DNA of 64,000 bases from Jiella soli (GCF_020615385.1 NZ_JAJAVB010000008.1:1-64000), one strand, 5' to 3'; numbered from the stretch's first letter, positions 1 through 10,110 are shown. Translations and numbers: made by a program. Notes: generated by a model from the sequence alone, not told the origin.

Positions 1-125
<125 letters not shown>

Positions 126-141
126 GTCTCGAAACTGACTG

Positions 142-177
142 GGCGCGTCCCGGCCCGCCGGGACGCGCCTGTTGTTT
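142..177 (+). terminator. Hairpin terminator or attenuator between tuf and rpsJ
   Basis: A perfect inverted repeat has arms 142-154 and 157-169 and is followed by TGTTGTTT. It lies 16 bases after the tuf stop and 118 bases before rpsJ. It could terminate tuf transcription or let a fraction read through into the ribosomal operon. The T-run is interrupted, so termination is probably partial. Confidence 0.65.
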
Positions 178-294
178 GGACGATCGCCGACCGGCGGGCG
201 GGAGCCTTCTCCCGCAATCGAATTGGCTGCTTTGAAAGATAAGCGTTCGGACAGGACCGGTTCGCCGGTCGGATCCGACGAGAGGACGAAAGAC

Positions 295-603
295 ATGAAC
301 GGCCAGAATATCCGGATCCGCCTCAGGGCGTTCGACCACCGGGTCCTCGACGCCTCGACCCGCGAGATCGTGTCGACCGCCAAGCGGACCGGCGCGAATG
401 TGCGGGGCCCGATCCCGCTGCCGACCCGGATCGAGAAATTCACGGTCAACCGCTCGCCGCACATCGACAAGAAGTCGCGCGAGCAGTTCGAAATGCGCAC
501 CCACAAGCGGCTTCTCGACATCGTCGATCCGACGCCGCAGACGGTCGATGCGCTGATGAAGCTCGACCTCGCCGCTGGCGTGGACGTCGAGATCAAGCTC
601 TAA
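295..603 (+). CDS. rpsJ: 30S ribosomal protein S10 (NusE)
   Basis: This 102-residue protein matches S10 along its whole length: [19 protein letters not shown] at the start, the conserved [19 protein letters not shown] loop and the [14 protein letters not shown] end. S10 is part of the 30S head and, with NusB, of the antitermination complex. An in-frame ATG at 172 would add 41 unconserved residues. The start at 295 has AGAGGA eight bases upstream and gives the normal family length. It is the first gene of the S10 operon. Confidence 0.97.
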   Translation: MNGQNIRIRLRAFDHRVLDASTREIVSTAKRTGANVRGPIPLPTRIEKFTVNRSPHIDKKSREQFEMRTHKRLLDIVDPTPQTVDALMKLDLAAGVDVEIKL

Positions 604-666
604 GGAGCGGCATGAACCGACCGGGCCACTGTGGCCCCTAAGGTTCCTCTGAAGAGAGAACGAGAA

Positions 667-1395
667 ATGCGTTCAGGTGTAATAGCACAGAAGGTCGGCA
701 TGACCCGCGTCTACAACGACGCCGGCGAGCATGTTCCGGTCACCGTCCTGAAGGTGGAAAACCTGCAGGTCGTCGCCCAGCGGACCGTCGAGAAGAACGG
801 CTATACCGCCGTCCAGCTCGGTGCGGGTCTCGCGAAGGTGAAGAACACGTCGAAGGCCATGCGCGGCGTCTTCGCTCAGGCCTCGGTCGAGCCGAAGCGC
901 AAGATGGTCGAGTTCCGCGTCTCCGACGACAACATGATCGATGTTGGCGCCGAGATCACGGCCGATCACTTCGTCCCCGGGCAGATGGTCGACGTCACCG
1001 GCACGTCCATCGGTAAGGGCTTCGCCGGCGCGATGAAGCGCCACAACTTCGGTGGCCTCAGGGCAACCCACGGCGTGTCGGTCTCGCACCGCTCGCACGG
1101 TTCGACCGGACAGCGCCAGGATCCGGGCAAGGTCTTCAAGAACAAGAAGATGGCCGGCCATATGGGTCAGGTTCGCGTGACCACGCAGAACCTCGAGATC
1201 GTGCGGACCGATCCTGACAAGGGCCTGATCCTCGTGCGCGGCGCGGTGCCGGGTTCGAAGGGCGGCTGGATCGAGATCCGGGACGCCGTCAAGGCGACGC
1301 TTCCGGACAACGCGCCGAAGCCGGCTGCGCTGCGCCAGGCCGCGAACAACGAGACCGCCGATGGGGCCGCGGAAGCTTCCGAGGGAGCGGAATAA
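667..1395 (+). CDS. rplC: 50S ribosomal protein L3
   Basis: The 242-residue protein begins [20 protein letters not shown], a standard L3 start. It carries the loop [18 protein letters not shown] that reaches towards the peptidyl transferase centre and in many bacteria contains the glutamine methylated by PrmB. The start at 667 was chosen over an in-frame ATG at 631, which adds 12 unconserved residues. A C-terminal extension of about 30 Ala/Glu-rich residues is longer than in E. coli and is common in rhizobia. Its stop overlaps the rplD start by one base. Confidence 0.97.
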   Translation: MRSGVIAQKVGMTRVYNDAGEHVPVTVLKVENLQVVAQRTVEKNGYTAVQLGAGLAKVKNTSKAMRGVFAQASVEPKRKMVEFRVSDDNMIDVGAEITADHFVPGQMVDVTGTSIGKGFAGAMKRHNFGGLRATHGVSVSHRSHGSTGQRQDPGKVFKNKKMAGHMGQVRVTTQNLEIVRTDPDKGLILVRGAVPGSKGGWIEIRDAVKATLPDNAPKPAALRQAANNETADGAAEASEGAE

Positions 1396-2015
1396 TGGAC
1401 ATCACCATCAAGAACCTCGACGGCGCCGATGCCGGCACGGTGACACTCGCCGACGAGATCTTCGGTCTCGATCCGCGCGAGGACATCCTGCAGCGCATGG
1501 TCCGCTGGCAGCTGGCCAAGCGGCAGCAGGGCACGCATCAGACGCTCGGCCGCGCCGACATCGCGCGCACCGGTGCCAAGATGTACCGCCAGAAGGGCAC
1601 CGGCCGGGCCCGTCACGGCGCGGCGCGCGCTCCGCAGTTCCGCGGCGGCGGCAAGGCCCACGGCCCGCAGACGCGCAGCCATGCGCATGACCTTCCCAAG
1701 AAGGTGCGGGCGCTGGCGCTGAGGCATGCGCTGTCGGCCAAGGCGAAGTCGGGCGGCATCGTCGTCATCGACGAGCTGATCGCGTCGGAAGCCAAGACCA
1801 AGGCGACAGTCAAGCGGCTGCAGGGTCTCGGTCTTGCCAACGCGCTGATCATCGGCGGCGCCGAGCTCGATCAGAACTTCGCGCGGTCGGCTCGCAACAT
1901 TCCGCATATCGACGTTCTGCCGGTGCAGGGCATCAACGTCTACGACATTCTCCGCCGCCAGACACTGGTTCTGTCCAAGGCTGCGGTCGAGGCTCTTGAG
2001 GAGCGGTTCAAATGA
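1395..2015 (+). CDS. rplD: 50S ribosomal protein L4
   Basis: The 206 residues show the L4 pattern: an N-terminal globular part, the extended basic loop [20 protein letters not shown] that lines the exit tunnel, and a C-terminal Rossmann-like part with VVIDEL and [14 protein letters not shown]4 is an early 23S rRNA assembly protein; in E. coli it autoregulates the S10 operon, but whether it does so here cannot be seen. It is coupled to both neighbours by one-base (rplC) and four-base (rplW) overlaps. Confidence 0.97.
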   Translation: MDITIKNLDGADAGTVTLADEIFGLDPREDILQRMVRWQLAKRQQGTHQTLGRADIARTGAKMYRQKGTGRARHGAARAPQFRGGGKAHGPQTRSHAHDLPKKVRALALRHALSAKAKSGGIVVIDELIASEAKTKATVKRLQGLGLANALIIGGAELDQNFARSARNIPHIDVLPVQGINVYDILRRQTLVLSKAAVEALEERFK

Positions 2016-2305
2016 TCGATCTGCGCCATTACGACGTCATCACGAGCCCGGTGATCACCGAGAAGTCGACGCTTCTGTCGGAATCCAACCAGGTGGTCTT
2101 CAACGTCCCGAAGACGGCGACCAAGCCGGAGATCAAGGCGGCGGTGGAGAGCCTCTTCGGGGTCAAGGTCACCGCGGTGAACACGCTGGTCCGCAAGGGC
2201 AAGGTCAAGCGCTTCAAGGGCCGGGTCGGCCGCCAGAGCGATCAAAAGAAAGCCGTCGTCACGCTGGCCGAGGGCCAGTCGATCGACGTCTCGACCGGCC
2301 TTTGA
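2012..2305 (+). CDS. rplW: 50S ribosomal protein L23
   Basis: The 97-residue protein has the L23 hallmarks: an opening [10 protein letters not shown], the middle [15 protein letters not shown] and a basic hairpin [11 protein letters not shown]23 sits at the tunnel exit, where trigger factor and SRP dock. The ATG overlaps the rplD stop as ATGA, so translation is probably coupled. It is slightly shorter than the E. coli protein, as in other alphaproteobacteria. Confidence 0.96.
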   Translation: MIDLRHYDVITSPVITEKSTLLSESNQVVFNVPKTATKPEIKAAVESLFGVKVTAVNTLVRKGKVKRFKGRVGRQSDQKKAVVTLAEGQSIDVSTGL

Positions 2306-2328
2306 TCGGGACCGGAGGAACTTAAGCC

Positions 2329-3165
2329 ATGGCACTGAAGAATTTCAAACCGAACACGCCGAGCCAGCGCCAGCTGGTCATCGTCGATCGCTCGGACCTG
2401 TGGAAGGGCAAGCCCATCAAGTCCCTCACCGAGGGCCTGACGCAGAAGGGCGGCCGCAACAACACCGGCCGTGTGACCGCGCGCTACCAGGGCGGCGGCC
2501 ACAAGCGGACCTACCGGATCGTCGACTTCAAGCGGCGCAAGCTGGACGTGGTCGGTAAGGTCGAGCGGATCGAGTACGACCCGAACCGCACCGCCTTCAT
2601 CGCGCTGATCAAGTATTCCGACGGTGAGGTCGCCTACGTCCTGGCGCCGCAGCGCCTGTCGGTCGGCGACGAGATCGTGGCAGGCCTGTCCGGCGTCGAC
2701 GTCAAGCCCGGCAATGCGATGCCGCTCTCGGCGATCCCGGTCGGCACCATCATCCACAATGTGGAGATGAAGCCGGAGAAGGGCGGCCAGATCGCCCGGT
2801 CCGCCGGGTCCTACGCCCAGCTCGTCGGCCGCGACGCCGGCATGGCGATCCTGCGCCTCAACTCGGGTGAGCAGCGCCTCGTCCCGGCCTCGTGCTTCGC
2901 CACGGTCGGTGCGGTATCGAACCCGGACCACGGCAACATCAATCTCGGCAAGGCCGGCCGGTCGCGTTGGCTCGGCAAGCGCCCGCACGTTCGCGGCGTG
3001 GCCATGAACCCGGTCGACCATCCGCATGGCGGCGGTGAGGGCCGGACCTCGGGCGGCCGTCATCCGGTCTCGCCGTGGGGCAAGCCGACCAAGGGCAAGC
3101 GGACCCGCCAGAACAAGGCGACCGACAAGTTCATCATGCGCTCGCGCCATCAGCGTAAGAAGTAA
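2329..3165 (+). CDS. rplB: 50S ribosomal protein L2
   Basis: The 278-residue protein is full-length L2. The central RNA-binding domain contains [15 protein letters not shown], and the C-terminal part holds the conserved [20 protein letters not shown] segment, whose histidine lies near the peptidyl transferase centre. L2 is needed for subunit association. A GGAGGAA Shine-Dalgarno sequence precedes the ATG. The gene lies 23 bases after rplW. Confidence 0.98.
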   Translation: MALKNFKPNTPSQRQLVIVDRSDLWKGKPIKSLTEGLTQKGGRNNTGRVTARYQGGGHKRTYRIVDFKRRKLDVVGKVERIEYDPNRTAFIALIKYSDGEVAYVLAPQRLSVGDEIVAGLSGVDVKPGNAMPLSAIPVGTIIHNVEMKPEKGGQIARSAGSYAQLVGRDAGMAILRLNSGEQRLVPASCFATVGAVSNPDHGNINLGKAGRSRWLGKRPHVRGVAMNPVDHPHGGGEGRTSGGRHPVSPWGKPTKGKRTRQNKATDKFIMRSRHQRKK

Positions 3166-3177
3166 GGGGAACTCCAA

Positions 3178-3456
3178 ATGACACGTTCCGTCTGGAAGGG
3201 CCCGTTCGTCGATGGCTACCTTCTGAAGAAGGCCGACAAGGCGCGCGAGAGCGGCCGCAACGATGTGATCAAGATCTGGAGCCGGCGCTCGACGATCCTG
3301 CCGCAGTTCGTGGGACTGACCTTCGGGGTCTACAACGGCTCCAAGCACATCCCGGTCGCGATCAACGAAGACATGATCGGGCACAAGTTCGGCGAGTTCG
3401 CTCCGACGCGGACCTATTACGGCCACGGCGCCGACAAGAAGGCGAAGAGGAAGTAA
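3178..3456 (+). CDS. rpsS: 30S ribosomal protein S19
   Basis: The 92-residue protein starts [19 protein letters not shown] and contains [16 protein letters not shown] and [16 protein letters not shown], all characteristic of S19 in the 30S head, where it contacts S13 and the A-site finger. The length is normal. AAGGGGAA precedes the ATG, and the gene is 12 bases after rplB. Confidence 0.97.
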   Translation: MTRSVWKGPFVDGYLLKKADKARESGRNDVIKIWSRRSTILPQFVGLTFGVYNGSKHIPVAINEDMIGHKFGEFAPTRTYYGHGADKKAKRK

Positions 3457-3458
3457 CG

Positions 3459-3848
3459 ATGGGCAAGGCGAAAGCCGAGCGTCAGCTGAAGGATAACGAG
3501 GCGAAAGCAGTCGCCCGTACCATCCGCGTCAGCCCGCAAAAACTCAATCTCGTCGCCGCGATGATCCGCGGCAAGAGGGTCGACATGGCGCTTGCCGATC
3601 TGACCTTCTCGCGCAAGCGGATCGCCGAGACCGTCAAGAAGACGCTGGAAAGCGCCATTGCGAACGCCGAGAACAACCATGACCTCGACGTCGACGCGCT
3701 GTTCGTCGCCGAGGCCTATGTCGGCAAGTCGATCACGATGAAGCGCTTCCACGCTCGCGGTCGAGGCCGTGCCAGCCGGGTCGAGAAGCCGTTCTCGCAC
3801 CTGACGATCGTGGTGCGCGAGAGGGCCGAAACCGAGGAGGCCGCATAA
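3459..3848 (+). CDS. rplV: 50S ribosomal protein L22
   Basis: The 129-residue protein carries the L22 core [16 protein letters not shown] and the long beta-hairpin region [20 protein letters not shown] that lines the nascent-chain tunnel and is a known site of macrolide-resistance changes in other species. The N-terminus is slightly longer than in E. coli. Its stop TAA overlaps the rpsC ATG by one base. Confidence 0.97.
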   Translation: MGKAKAERQLKDNEAKAVARTIRVSPQKLNLVAAMIRGKRVDMALADLTFSRKRIAETVKKTLESAIANAENNHDLDVDALFVAEAYVGKSITMKRFHARGRGRASRVEKPFSHLTIVVRERAETEEAA

Positions 3849-4558
3849 TGGGTCAGAAGATCAATCCGACCGGTTTCCGGCTCGGCATCAACCGCACCTG
3901 GGATTCGCGCTGGTACGCAAACACCGGCGAGTACGGCGATCTCCTGCACGAGGATCTGAAGATCCGCGGCTATCTGCTCGAAGAGCTGAAGCAGGCGGCG
4001 GTCTCCAAGGTCGTGATCGAGCGTCCGCACAAGAAGTGCCGCATCACCATCCACTCGGCGCGCCCGGGTATCGTGATCGGCAAGAAGGGTGCTGACATCG
4101 AGAAGCTTCGCAAGAAGCTCGCCACGATGACCAAGGCCGAGACGCACATCAACATCGTCGAGGTCCGCAAGCCCGAGACCGATGCGACGCTGGTTGCGCA
4201 GTCGATCGCCCAGCAGCTGGAGCGCCGTGTGGCCTTCCGCCGTGCGATGAAGCGCGCCGTCCAGTCGGCCATGCGGCTCGGCGCCGAGGGCATCCGCATC
4301 AACTGCGGCGGCCGCCTCGGTGGTGCGGAGATCGCCCGCACCGAATGGTACCGCGAGGGCCGGGTGCCGCTACACACGCTGCGCGCCGACATCGACTACG
4401 GCACGGCCGAAGCCGTGACGGCCTACGGGATCTGCGGCGTCAAGGTGTGGATCTTCAAGGGCGAGATCCTGGAGCACGACCCGATGGCGTCCGAGCGCCG
4501 CCAGATCGAGGGCGACAGCCATGGTGGCGGCGGTGGCCGTCGTCGCGAGCACGCCTGA
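3848..4558 (+). CDS. rpsC: 30S ribosomal protein S3
   Basis: The 236-residue protein begins [21 protein letters not shown] type-II KH domain follows with the GKKG loop at residues 78-81, then the C-terminal domain with [17 protein letters not shown] and [14 protein letters not shown]3 forms the mRNA entry site helicase surface with S4 and S5. A short Gly/Arg-rich tail ends the protein, as in other alphaproteobacteria. It is translationally coupled to rplV. Confidence 0.97.
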   Translation: MGQKINPTGFRLGINRTWDSRWYANTGEYGDLLHEDLKIRGYLLEELKQAAVSKVVIERPHKKCRITIHSARPGIVIGKKGADIEKLRKKLATMTKAETHINIVEVRKPETDATLVAQSIAQQLERRVAFRRAMKRAVQSAMRLGAEGIRINCGGRLGGAEIARTEWYREGRVPLHTLRADIDYGTAEAVTAYGICGVKVWIFKGEILEHDPMASERRQIEGDSHGGGGGRRREHA

Positions 4559-4586
4559 GCGGCTTTGAGAATTCGGAGTAGACAAG

Positions 4587-5000
4587 ATGCTGCAGCCAAA
4601 GCGCACGAAGTACCGGAAGGCGTTCAAGGGACGCATTCACGGTGACGCCAAGGGCGGGACCAGCCTGAATTTCGGCGCGTTCGGCCTCAAGGCGATGGAG
4701 CCGGAGCGGGTAACCGCCCGGCAGATCGAGGCGGCCCGCCGCGCGATCACCCGCCAGATGAAGCGCCAGGGGCGCGTGTGGATCCGGATCTTCCCGGACC
4801 TGCCGGTAACGTCAAAGCCGACCGAAGTCCGCATGGGTAAGGGCAAGGGCGGCGTTGACTACTGGGCCGCGCGCGTTCATCCCGGGCGCATCATGTTCGA
4901 GATCGACGGCGTGCCCGAGGATGTCGCCCGCGAGGCCCTGCGTCTGGGCGCGGCCAAGCTGCCGGTCCGCACGCGCTTCATCCAGCGCATCGCCGAGTAA
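4587..5000 (+). CDS. rplP: 50S ribosomal protein L16
   Basis: The 137-residue protein begins [19 protein letters not shown] and contains [30 protein letters not shown] and [11 protein letters not shown], all standard L16. It binds near the A-site tRNA elbow and the peptidyl transferase centre. The length is normal for the family. GAGTAGACAAG precedes the ATG. Confidence 0.97.
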   Translation: MLQPKRTKYRKAFKGRIHGDAKGGTSLNFGAFGLKAMEPERVTARQIEAARRAITRQMKRQGRVWIRIFPDLPVTSKPTEVRMGKGKGGVDYWAARVHPGRIMFEIDGVPEDVAREALRLGAAKLPVRTRFIQRIAE

Positions 5001-5012
5001 GGAGAGTTTGAC

Positions 5013-5213
5013 GTGAAAGCTTCCGACGTCACCACTATGACTCAGGACGAACTCACCGATGAGCTCGCCAAGCTGAAGAAAGAGCAGTTCAACCTGCGTT
5101 TCCAGCGGGCCACCGGTCAGCTCGAGAACACCGCCCGCGTGCGCCAGGTGCGCCGCGACATCGCGCGGATCAAGACGATTTCCCGCCAGAAGGCGGCGAA
5201 GGCCGAGGCCTGA
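5013..5213 (+). CDS. rpmC: 50S ribosomal protein L29
   Basis: The 66-residue helical-hairpin protein has the L29 signature [19 protein letters not shown] and [10 protein letters not shown]. It sits at the tunnel exit beside L23. The start codon is GTG at 5013, twelve bases after the rplP stop and preceded by AAGGAGAG. No in-frame ATG lies between the rplP stop and the conserved region, which supports GTG. Confidence 0.95.
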   Translation: MKASDVTTMTQDELTDELAKLKKEQFNLRFQRATGQLENTARVRQVRRDIARIKTISRQKAAKAEA

Positions 5214-5223
5214 GGACCAAACC

Positions 5224-5472
5224 ATGCCGAAACGCATTCTCCAGGGGACCGTGGTCTCCGATAAGAACGACAAGACGGTGGTCGTGCTGGTGGAGCGCCG
5301 CTTCACGCACCCGCTGTTCAAGAAGACGGTCCGTCGCTCCAAGCGCTACAAGGCGCATGACGAGACCAACCAGGTGAAGGTCGGCGACATCGTCTCCATC
5401 GAGGAGTCGCGGCCGATCTCCAAGGACAAGAGCTGGGTCGTCGTTTCGAGCGACGCTCAAGCAGCCAGTTAA
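5224..5472 (+). CDS. rpsQ: 30S ribosomal protein S17
   Basis: The 82-residue OB-fold protein starts [20 protein letters not shown] and includes [16 protein letters not shown] and [13 protein letters not shown], the S17 signature. It is a primary 16S rRNA binder in the 30S body. A 63-base spacer separates it from rplN, longer than the preceding junctions. Confidence 0.96.
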   Translation: MPKRILQGTVVSDKNDKTVVVLVERRFTHPLFKKTVRRSKRYKAHDETNQVKVGDIVSIEESRPISKDKSWVVVSSDAQAAS

Positions 5473-5535
5473 TCTCATGGCCGGTGAGGCGCCCAAGGCG
5501 CGCATCCCGGCAGCTAGCTCTGAAGGCGGCCTGAC

Positions 5536-5904
5536 ATGATTCAGATGCAAACAAACCTCGACGTCGCCGACAATTCCGGTGCGCGCCGTGTCATGTGCAT
5601 CAAGGTTCTGGGCGGCTCGAAGCGGAAATATGCCTCCGTCGGCGACATCATCGTCGTCTCGGTCAAGGAGGCCATTCCGCGCGGCCGCGTGAAGAAGGGC
5701 GACGTGATGAAGGCCGTGGTGGTCAGGACCGCCAAGGACATCCGTCGCGCCGACGGCTCGGTGATCCGGTTCGACCGGAACGCCGCCGTCCTGATCGACA
5801 ACAAGAAAGAGCCCGTCGGCACGCGTATCTTCGGCCCGGTTCCCCGCGAGCTTCGCGGCAAGAACCACATGAAGATCGTCTCGCTGGCGCCCGAAGTTCT
5901 ATAA
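5536..5904 (+). CDS. rplN: 50S ribosomal protein L14
   Basis: The 122 residues match L14 end to end: [34 protein letters not shown] and [14 protein letters not shown]14 lies at the subunit interface, contacts h14 of 16S rRNA, and is the binding surface for the silencing factor RsfS. The length is the family standard. Confidence 0.97.
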   Translation: MIQMQTNLDVADNSGARRVMCIKVLGGSKRKYASVGDIIVVSVKEAIPRGRVKKGDVMKAVVVRTAKDIRRADGSVIRFDRNAAVLIDNKKEPVGTRIFGPVPRELRGKNHMKIVSLAPEVL

Positions 5905-5918
5905 GAGGAGAGCGGACG

Positions 5919-6233
5919 ATGCAGAAGATCCGCAAGGGCGACACGGTCGTCGTGCTCGCCGGCAAGGACAAGGGCCGGTCGGGCGAAGTCATGAAGATGA
6001 TGCCGAAGGACGACAAGGCGCTTGTGCGCGGCGTCAACATGGTCAAGCGCCACCAGCGCCAGACGGCTTCGCAGGAAGCCGGCATCATTTCGAAGGAAGC
6101 TCCGATCCACCTGTCGAATCTCGCGGTCGCGGACCCGAAGGACGGCAAGGCCACCCGGATCGGCTTCAAGATCCTTGAGGACGGCACCAAGGTGCGCGTC
6201 GCCAAGCGCTCCGGGGAAGAGATCAATGGCTGA
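5919..6233 (+). CDS. rplX: 50S ribosomal protein L24
   Basis: The 104-residue protein contains a KOW motif at its N-terminus ([20 protein letters not shown]) and the L24 middle [13 protein letters not shown]. The start at 5919 follows AGAGGAGAG. Earlier in-frame ATGs lie inside rplN and give no conserved sequence. L24 is an assembly initiator on the 5' end of 23S rRNA. Its end overlaps rplE by eight bases. Confidence 0.96.
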   Translation: MQKIRKGDTVVVLAGKDKGRSGEVMKMMPKDDKALVRGVNMVKRHQRQTASQEAGIISKEAPIHLSNLAVADPKDGKATRIGFKILEDGTKVRVAKRSGEEING

Positions 6234-6789
6234 GACCGCAACCGCCTACGAGCCGCGGCTGAAGCGCGTCTATCGCGACGACATCCGCAAGGCGCTCCAG
6301 GAGGAGTTCTCCTACAAGAGCGAGATGCAGATTCCGCGCATCGACAAGGTCGTCATCAACATGGGCGTCGGCGAGGCCACGGGCGATTCCAAGAAGCCTT
6401 CGGTTGCCGCCGAGGACCTCGCCCGGATCGCCGGCCAGAAGCCGGTGATCACCAAGGCCACGAAGTCGATCGCCGGCTTCAAGGTCCGCGAGGGCATGCC
6501 GATCGGCTGCAAGGTCACGCTGCGGCGCGATCGGATGTACGAATTCCTGGACCGTCTGGTCCAGATCGCACTGCCGCGGGTTCGCGATTTCCGCGGCCTC
6601 AATCCCAAGAGCTTCGATGGCTGTGGCAACTTCGCCATGGGCATCAAGGAGCACATCGTGTTCCCCGAGATCAACTACGACAAGGTCGATCAGATGTGGG
6701 GCATGGACATCATCGTCTGTACGACGGCGCAGAACGACGACGAAGCGCGCGCCCTTTTGAAGGCGTTCAACTTCCCGTTCCGGCAGTGA
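6226..6789 (+). CDS. rplE: 50S ribosomal protein L5
   Basis: The 187-residue protein carries the L5 motifs [54 protein letters not shown] and the C-terminal [21 protein letters not shown]5 belongs to the 5S rRNA complex with L18 and L25 and touches the P-site tRNA. The start at 6226 overlaps the rplX stop and matches the family length; upstream in-frame ATGs fall inside rplX. Confidence 0.97.
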   Translation: MAETATAYEPRLKRVYRDDIRKALQEEFSYKSEMQIPRIDKVVINMGVGEATGDSKKPSVAAEDLARIAGQKPVITKATKSIAGFKVREGMPIGCKVTLRRDRMYEFLDRLVQIALPRVRDFRGLNPKSFDGCGNFAMGIKEHIVFPEINYDKVDQMWGMDIIVCTTAQNDDEARALLKAFNFPFRQ

Positions 6790-6828
6790 CCGGTCGCCAG
6801 TAACGGCAGACGAGCAAAGGACGACAAA

Positions 6829-7134
6829 ATGGCCAAGAAGGGCATGATCGAGAAGAACAAGCACCGCGAGAAACTGGTGGCGAAATACGCCGCCAAGCGG
6901 GCTGCTCTCAAGGCGATCACCAAGAATGCCGACGCTCCGATGGACGAGCGGTTCCGGGCGCAGCTTGCGCTCGCCGAACTGCCGCGCAACGGGTCGAAGG
7001 TTCGCATCCGCAACCGCTGCGAGGTGACGGGTCGCCCCCGCGCCTATTATCGCAAGCTCAAGATGAGCCGTATCGCGCTGCGGGAACTCGGCAACAACGG
7101 CCAGATCCCCGGCATCGTCAAGTCGAGCTGGTAA
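6829..7134 (+). CDS. rpsN: 30S ribosomal protein S14 (zinc-free type)
   Basis: The 101-residue protein ends with [20 protein letters not shown] and [22 protein letters not shown]-like sequence, which identifies S14. It has the long form without the paired CxxC motifs that would mark the zinc-binding paralogue. S14 is a late 30S head protein. It follows rplE after 39 bases and precedes rpsH by 12 bases. Confidence 0.96.
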   Translation: MAKKGMIEKNKHREKLVAKYAAKRAALKAITKNADAPMDERFRAQLALAELPRNGSKVRIRNRCEVTGRPRAYYRKLKMSRIALRELGNNGQIPGIVKSSW

Positions 7135-7146
7135 GGAGGCATCGTC

Positions 7147-7545
7147 ATGGCATTGTCTGATCCGCTCGGCGATATGCTGACCCGAATCCGCAACGCGGTC
7201 ATGCGCAACAAGTCGTCGGTGCTCACGCCGGCGTCCAAGCTGCGCGCGCGCGTTCTCGACGTCCTCAAGGAAGAGGGCTACATCCGCGGCTACACCGAGA
7301 CCGATTTCGGCAACGGGAAGGCGGAGTTCGAGATCGAGCTGAAGTATTACGAGGGCGCGCCGGTCATCCGCGAGATCGCCCGCGTGTCGAAGCCCGGTCG
7401 CCGGGTCTACGTTTCGGCGAAGACGATCCCGCAGGTCGCCAACGGCCTCGGCATCTCGGTCCTCTCCACCCCGAAGGGCGTGATGGCCGACCATAGCGCC
7501 CGTGAACAGAATGTCGGCGGCGAGGTGCTCTGCCGCGTCTTCTGA
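7147..7545 (+). CDS. rpsH: 30S ribosomal protein S8
   Basis: The 132-residue protein opens with [19 protein letters not shown] and closes with [16 protein letters not shown] and GGEVLCRVF, the canonical S8 ends. S8 is a primary 16S rRNA binder and in E. coli the translational repressor of the spc operon. The gene is preceded by AAGGAGGC, a near-perfect Shine-Dalgarno sequence. Confidence 0.97.
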   Translation: MALSDPLGDMLTRIRNAVMRNKSSVLTPASKLRARVLDVLKEEGYIRGYTETDFGNGKAEFEIELKYYEGAPVIREIARVSKPGRRVYVSAKTIPQVANGLGISVLSTPKGVMADHSAREQNVGGEVLCRVF

Positions 7546-7586
7546 CGCGGCAGCACGTTCGCCCTACGAACGGACAGGGTTTCGAA

Positions 7587-8120
7587 ATGTCTCGTATTGG
7601 TAAGAAGCCGGTCGCCGTCCCCGCCGGCGTGACCGCAACCGTCGAGGGACAGACCGTCAAGGCCAAGGGGCCGAAGGGCGAGCTTTCCTTCGTGGTGAAC
7701 GACGAAGTCCTGGTCAAGATGCAGGACGACGGGATCATGGTCGATCCTCGCGACCAGTCGAAGGAGGCGCGCTCGAAGTGGGGCATGTCCCGCACGATGA
7801 TCGCGAACATCCTGGCAGGCGTGACCAAAGGCTTCGAGAAGAAGCTCGAGATCAACGGCGTCGGTTATCGTGCCTCCATGCAGGGCAAGAACCTGCAGCT
7901 GGCACTGGGCTTTTCGCACGATGTGATCTATCAGGTGCCGGAAGGCATCCAGATCCAGGTGCCGAAGCCGACCGAGATCGTGGTCTCCGGCATCAACAAG
8001 CAGCAGGTCGGCCAGGTCGCGGCGGAAATCCGCGAATATCGTGGTCCCGAGCCCTACAAGGGCAAGGGCGTGAAGTACGCGGATGAGACGATCGTCCGCA
8101 AGGAAGGCAAGAAGAAGTAA
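7587..8120 (+). CDS. rplF: 50S ribosomal protein L6
   Basis: The 177-residue protein contains the two L6 repeats. They include [20 protein letters not shown], the [19 protein letters not shown] joint and the C-terminal [21 protein letters not shown]6 sits near the sarcin-ricin loop and factor-binding site. The length matches the family. The rplR start follows after eight bases. Confidence 0.97.
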   Translation: MSRIGKKPVAVPAGVTATVEGQTVKAKGPKGELSFVVNDEVLVKMQDDGIMVDPRDQSKEARSKWGMSRTMIANILAGVTKGFEKKLEINGVGYRASMQGKNLQLALGFSHDVIYQVPEGIQIQVPKPTEIVVSGINKQQVGQVAAEIREYRGPEPYKGKGVKYADETIVRKEGKKK

Positions 8121-8128
8121 GGTCCGTC

Positions 8129-8491
8129 ATGGCTACCACCAAGGAAATGCTGCGACGCCGGGCCTCGCGTATCCGCCGCTCGCTGAAGAAGGTGGCGAAC
8201 GGCCGTCCGCGTCTGTCCGTGCATCGCTCTTCGAAGAACATCTATGCCCAGGTCATCGACGACGATGCCGGCCGCACGCTCGCGGCCGCTTCGACCCTCG
8301 ATCCGAAGCTGCGCGAAGCGCTGAAGACCGGCGCCGACGTCGCCGCCGCTGCGGCGGTCGGCAAGCTCGTCGCCGAACGTGCGAAGGAAGCGGGCGTCAC
8401 CGACGTCGTTTTCGATCGCGGCGCGTTCATCTACCACGGTCGGGTCAAGGCCCTGGCCGATTCGGCGCGCGAAGGCGGGCTGAACTTCTAA
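8129..8491 (+). CDS. rplR: 50S ribosomal protein L18
   Basis: The 120-residue protein has the basic N-terminus and the L18 core [20 protein letters not shown], ending with [20 protein letters not shown] and EGGLNF. It binds 5S rRNA with L5. The length is normal. It is followed by a 120-base spacer with two hairpins before rpsE. Confidence 0.97.
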   Translation: MATTKEMLRRRASRIRRSLKKVANGRPRLSVHRSSKNIYAQVIDDDAGRTLAAASTLDPKLREALKTGADVAAAAAVGKLVAERAKEAGVTDVVFDRGAFIYHGRVKALADSAREGGLNF

Positions 8492-8500
8492 ACCCATCCA

Positions 8501-8541
8501 TGCCGACGGGCGGATCCGGAACACCGGGCCGCCCGTCGGCA
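8501..8541 (+). other. Strong hairpin in the rplR-rpsE spacer
   Basis: Thirteen-base perfect arms (8501-8513 and 8529-8541) enclose a 15-base loop, ten bases after the rplR stop. No T-run follows, so it is unlikely to be a full terminator. It may protect mRNA 3' ends or cause pausing. The function is inferred from structure only. Confidence 0.6.
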
Positions 8542-8552
8542 CGATTTCGCTG

Positions 8553-8571
8553 CGGGCGCCAAGTGCGCCCG
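8553..8571 (+). other. Second hairpin in the rplR-rpsE spacer
   Basis: Seven-base perfect arms (8553-8559 and 8565-8571) close a five-base loop, 11 bases after the larger hairpin and 40 bases before rpsE. It is followed by TCAACTTTGG rather than a T-run. Paired with the preceding hairpin it suggests an RNA processing or pausing site. Confidence 0.45.
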
Positions 8572-8611
8572 TCAACTTTGGACGCCTCCGGAAAAAAACA
8601 AGGAACAGGAT

Positions 8612-9181
8612 ATGGCGCCTCGTAACGATCGCAACGATCGCCGCGACGATCACGACGACGGTTTCGTCGATAAGCTCGTCCACATCAATCGCGTCGCCAA
8701 GGTGGTCAAGGGTGGCCGTCGCTTCGGCTTTGCCGCTCTCGTCGTCGTTGGCGACCTCAAGGGCCGCGTCGGCTTCGGCCACGGCAAGGCCCGCGAAGTG
8801 CCCGAGGCGATCCGCAAGGCGACTGAATCGGCCAAGCGCGACCTGATCTTCGTGCCGCTGCGCGATGGCCGCACGCTGCATCACGACGCTTCCGGGCGCC
8901 ACGGCGCAGGCAAGGTGCTGCTGCGCACCGCCGAGGCCGGTACCGGCATCATCGCCGGTGGTCCGATGCGCGCCGTGTTCGAAGCGGTCGGCATGCATGA
9001 CGTCGTCGCCAAGTCGCTCGGCTCCTCGAATCCGTACAACATGGTTCGCGCCACTTTCGACGCGCTGAAGAACGCGACGCATCCCAAGGATGTCGCCGCT
9101 CGCCGCGGCATCAAGTACTCGACGCTTCAGGCCCGCCGCCGCGAAGCCGTCGGCGCCGCCGCTTCCTCCGCCGAAGAGTGA
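8612..9181 (+). CDS. rpsE: 30S ribosomal protein S5
   Basis: The 189-residue protein holds the S5 double-stranded RNA-binding fold: [38 protein letters not shown] and the C-terminal [16 protein letters not shown]5 helps form the mRNA entry site and affects decoding accuracy. The N-terminus is Asp/Arg-rich ([13 protein letters not shown]), a common alphaproteobacterial variation. AAGGAACAGG precedes the ATG. Confidence 0.97.
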   Translation: MAPRNDRNDRRDDHDDGFVDKLVHINRVAKVVKGGRRFGFAALVVVGDLKGRVGFGHGKAREVPEAIRKATESAKRDLIFVPLRDGRTLHHDASGRHGAGKVLLRTAEAGTGIIAGGPMRAVFEAVGMHDVVAKSLGSSNPYNMVRATFDALKNATHPKDVAARRGIKYSTLQARRREAVGAAASSAEE

Positions 9182-9186
9182 TCGCC

Positions 9187-9212
9187 CGCGGGGCCGCGAG
9201 ACGCGGCCCGCG
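9187..9212 (+). other. GC-rich hairpin after rpsE
   Basis: Arms 9187-9198 and 9202-9212 pair over eleven positions with one bulged G and a three-base loop, starting six bases after the rpsE stop. No T-run follows. It resembles the other spacer hairpins of this operon. Confidence 0.4.
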
Positions 9213-9234
9213 CCTTGATTGAAGGAGCCAAATC

Positions 9235-9438
9235 ATGGCCAAATCCAAATCCGCGGGCAAGACGGTCACCGTCGAACAGATCGCAAGCCCGCTGCGTCGC
9301 CCCGCCGATCAGCGCCAGACGCTTGTCGGCCTCGGGCTGAACAAGATGCATCGCCGCCGGACGCTCGAGGATACGCCGTCGGTTCGCGGCATGATCGCCA
9401 AGGTCGCCCATCTCGTTCGGGTGGTCGAAGAGGCGTAA
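9235..9438 (+). CDS. rpmD: 50S ribosomal protein L30
   Basis: The 67-residue protein contains [20 protein letters not shown], followed by [20 protein letters not shown] and ending [11 protein letters not shown], the L30 pattern. The N-terminus is slightly extended ([11 protein letters not shown]). L30 is a small surface protein of the 50S subunit. GAAGGAGCC precedes the ATG. Confidence 0.96.
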   Translation: MAKSKSAGKTVTVEQIASPLRRPADQRQTLVGLGLNKMHRRRTLEDTPSVRGMIAKVAHLVRVVEEA

Positions 9439-9558
9439 GGGCCTGTCCCGGCCGGTGGCCTGCGCTGCCGATCCGGGTGTCACGGAACACGAATTGCCAG
9501 GGCATTCGCCGGCAAGGCCCGATGCAGGCCGGCCGCCGGATGCTTCAGGAGACAAGTC

Positions 9559-10047
9559 ATGAAACTCAACGAGCTTTCCGACAAGGACGGCGCCACCCAT
9601 TCCCGCAAGCGTCTCGGACGCGGCATCGGTTCGGGCAGCGGCAAGACCGGCGGTCGCGGCGTCAAGGGCCAGAAGGCGCGCTCCGGCGTCGCCATCAACG
9701 GCTTCGAGGGCGGCCAAATGCCGCTCTTTCGGCGCCTGCCGAAGCGCGGCTTCGTCAACATCTTCGCCAAGAACTACAATGTCGTTTCGGTTGGCCGCCT
9801 TCAGCAGGCCGTCGACGCCGGCAAGCTCGACGCGAAGGCGCCGGTCGATGGCGCGGCGCTCGTCGCCTCCGGCGTCCTGCGCCGCGAGAAGGACGGCGTT
9901 CGCCTGCTCGGCGACGGGGAGATCACCGTGAAGCTGACGATCACCGTCGCGGGCGCCTCCAAGTCGGCGATCGAGAAGGTGGAGAAGGCCGGCGGTTCGG
10001 TCACGACCACCGTGCCGGCCAAGTCCGAGGCCCCGGCCGAGGCGTAA
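9559..10047 (+). CDS. rplO: 50S ribosomal protein L15
   Basis: The 162-residue protein has the glycine-rich N-terminal arm ([20 protein letters not shown]) that penetrates 23S rRNA, the segment [16 protein letters not shown], and a C-terminal globular part with [20 protein letters not shown]-like sequence. A short Ala/Glu-rich tail makes it longer than the E. coli protein. A 120-base spacer precedes it and a 138-base spacer separates it from secY. Confidence 0.97.
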   Translation: MKLNELSDKDGATHSRKRLGRGIGSGSGKTGGRGVKGQKARSGVAINGFEGGQMPLFRRLPKRGFVNIFAKNYNVVSVGRLQQAVDAGKLDAKAPVDGAALVASGVLRREKDGVRLLGDGEITVKLTITVAGASKSAIEKVEKAGGSVTTTVPAKSEAPAEA

Positions 10048-10083
10048 GCCTCGACTTGCGTGCGACGTCCGCGCCGCTTATCT

Positions 10084-10110
10084 GACGGGCTCTCGGCAGC
10101 GAAGCCCGTC
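10084..10110 (+). other. Hairpin in the rplO-secY spacer
   Basis: Eight-base perfect arms (10084-10091 and 10103-10110) flank an 11-base loop and are followed by TTCTC. It could act as a weak attenuator between ribosomal protein genes and secY. The evidence is structural only. Confidence 0.4.

Noticed and set aside
2242-3426. A 394-codon minus-strand frame opposite rplB and rpsS
   Set aside because: It is antisense to two certain ribosomal genes and shows Asp/Arg/Leu-rich shadow composition without any domain.
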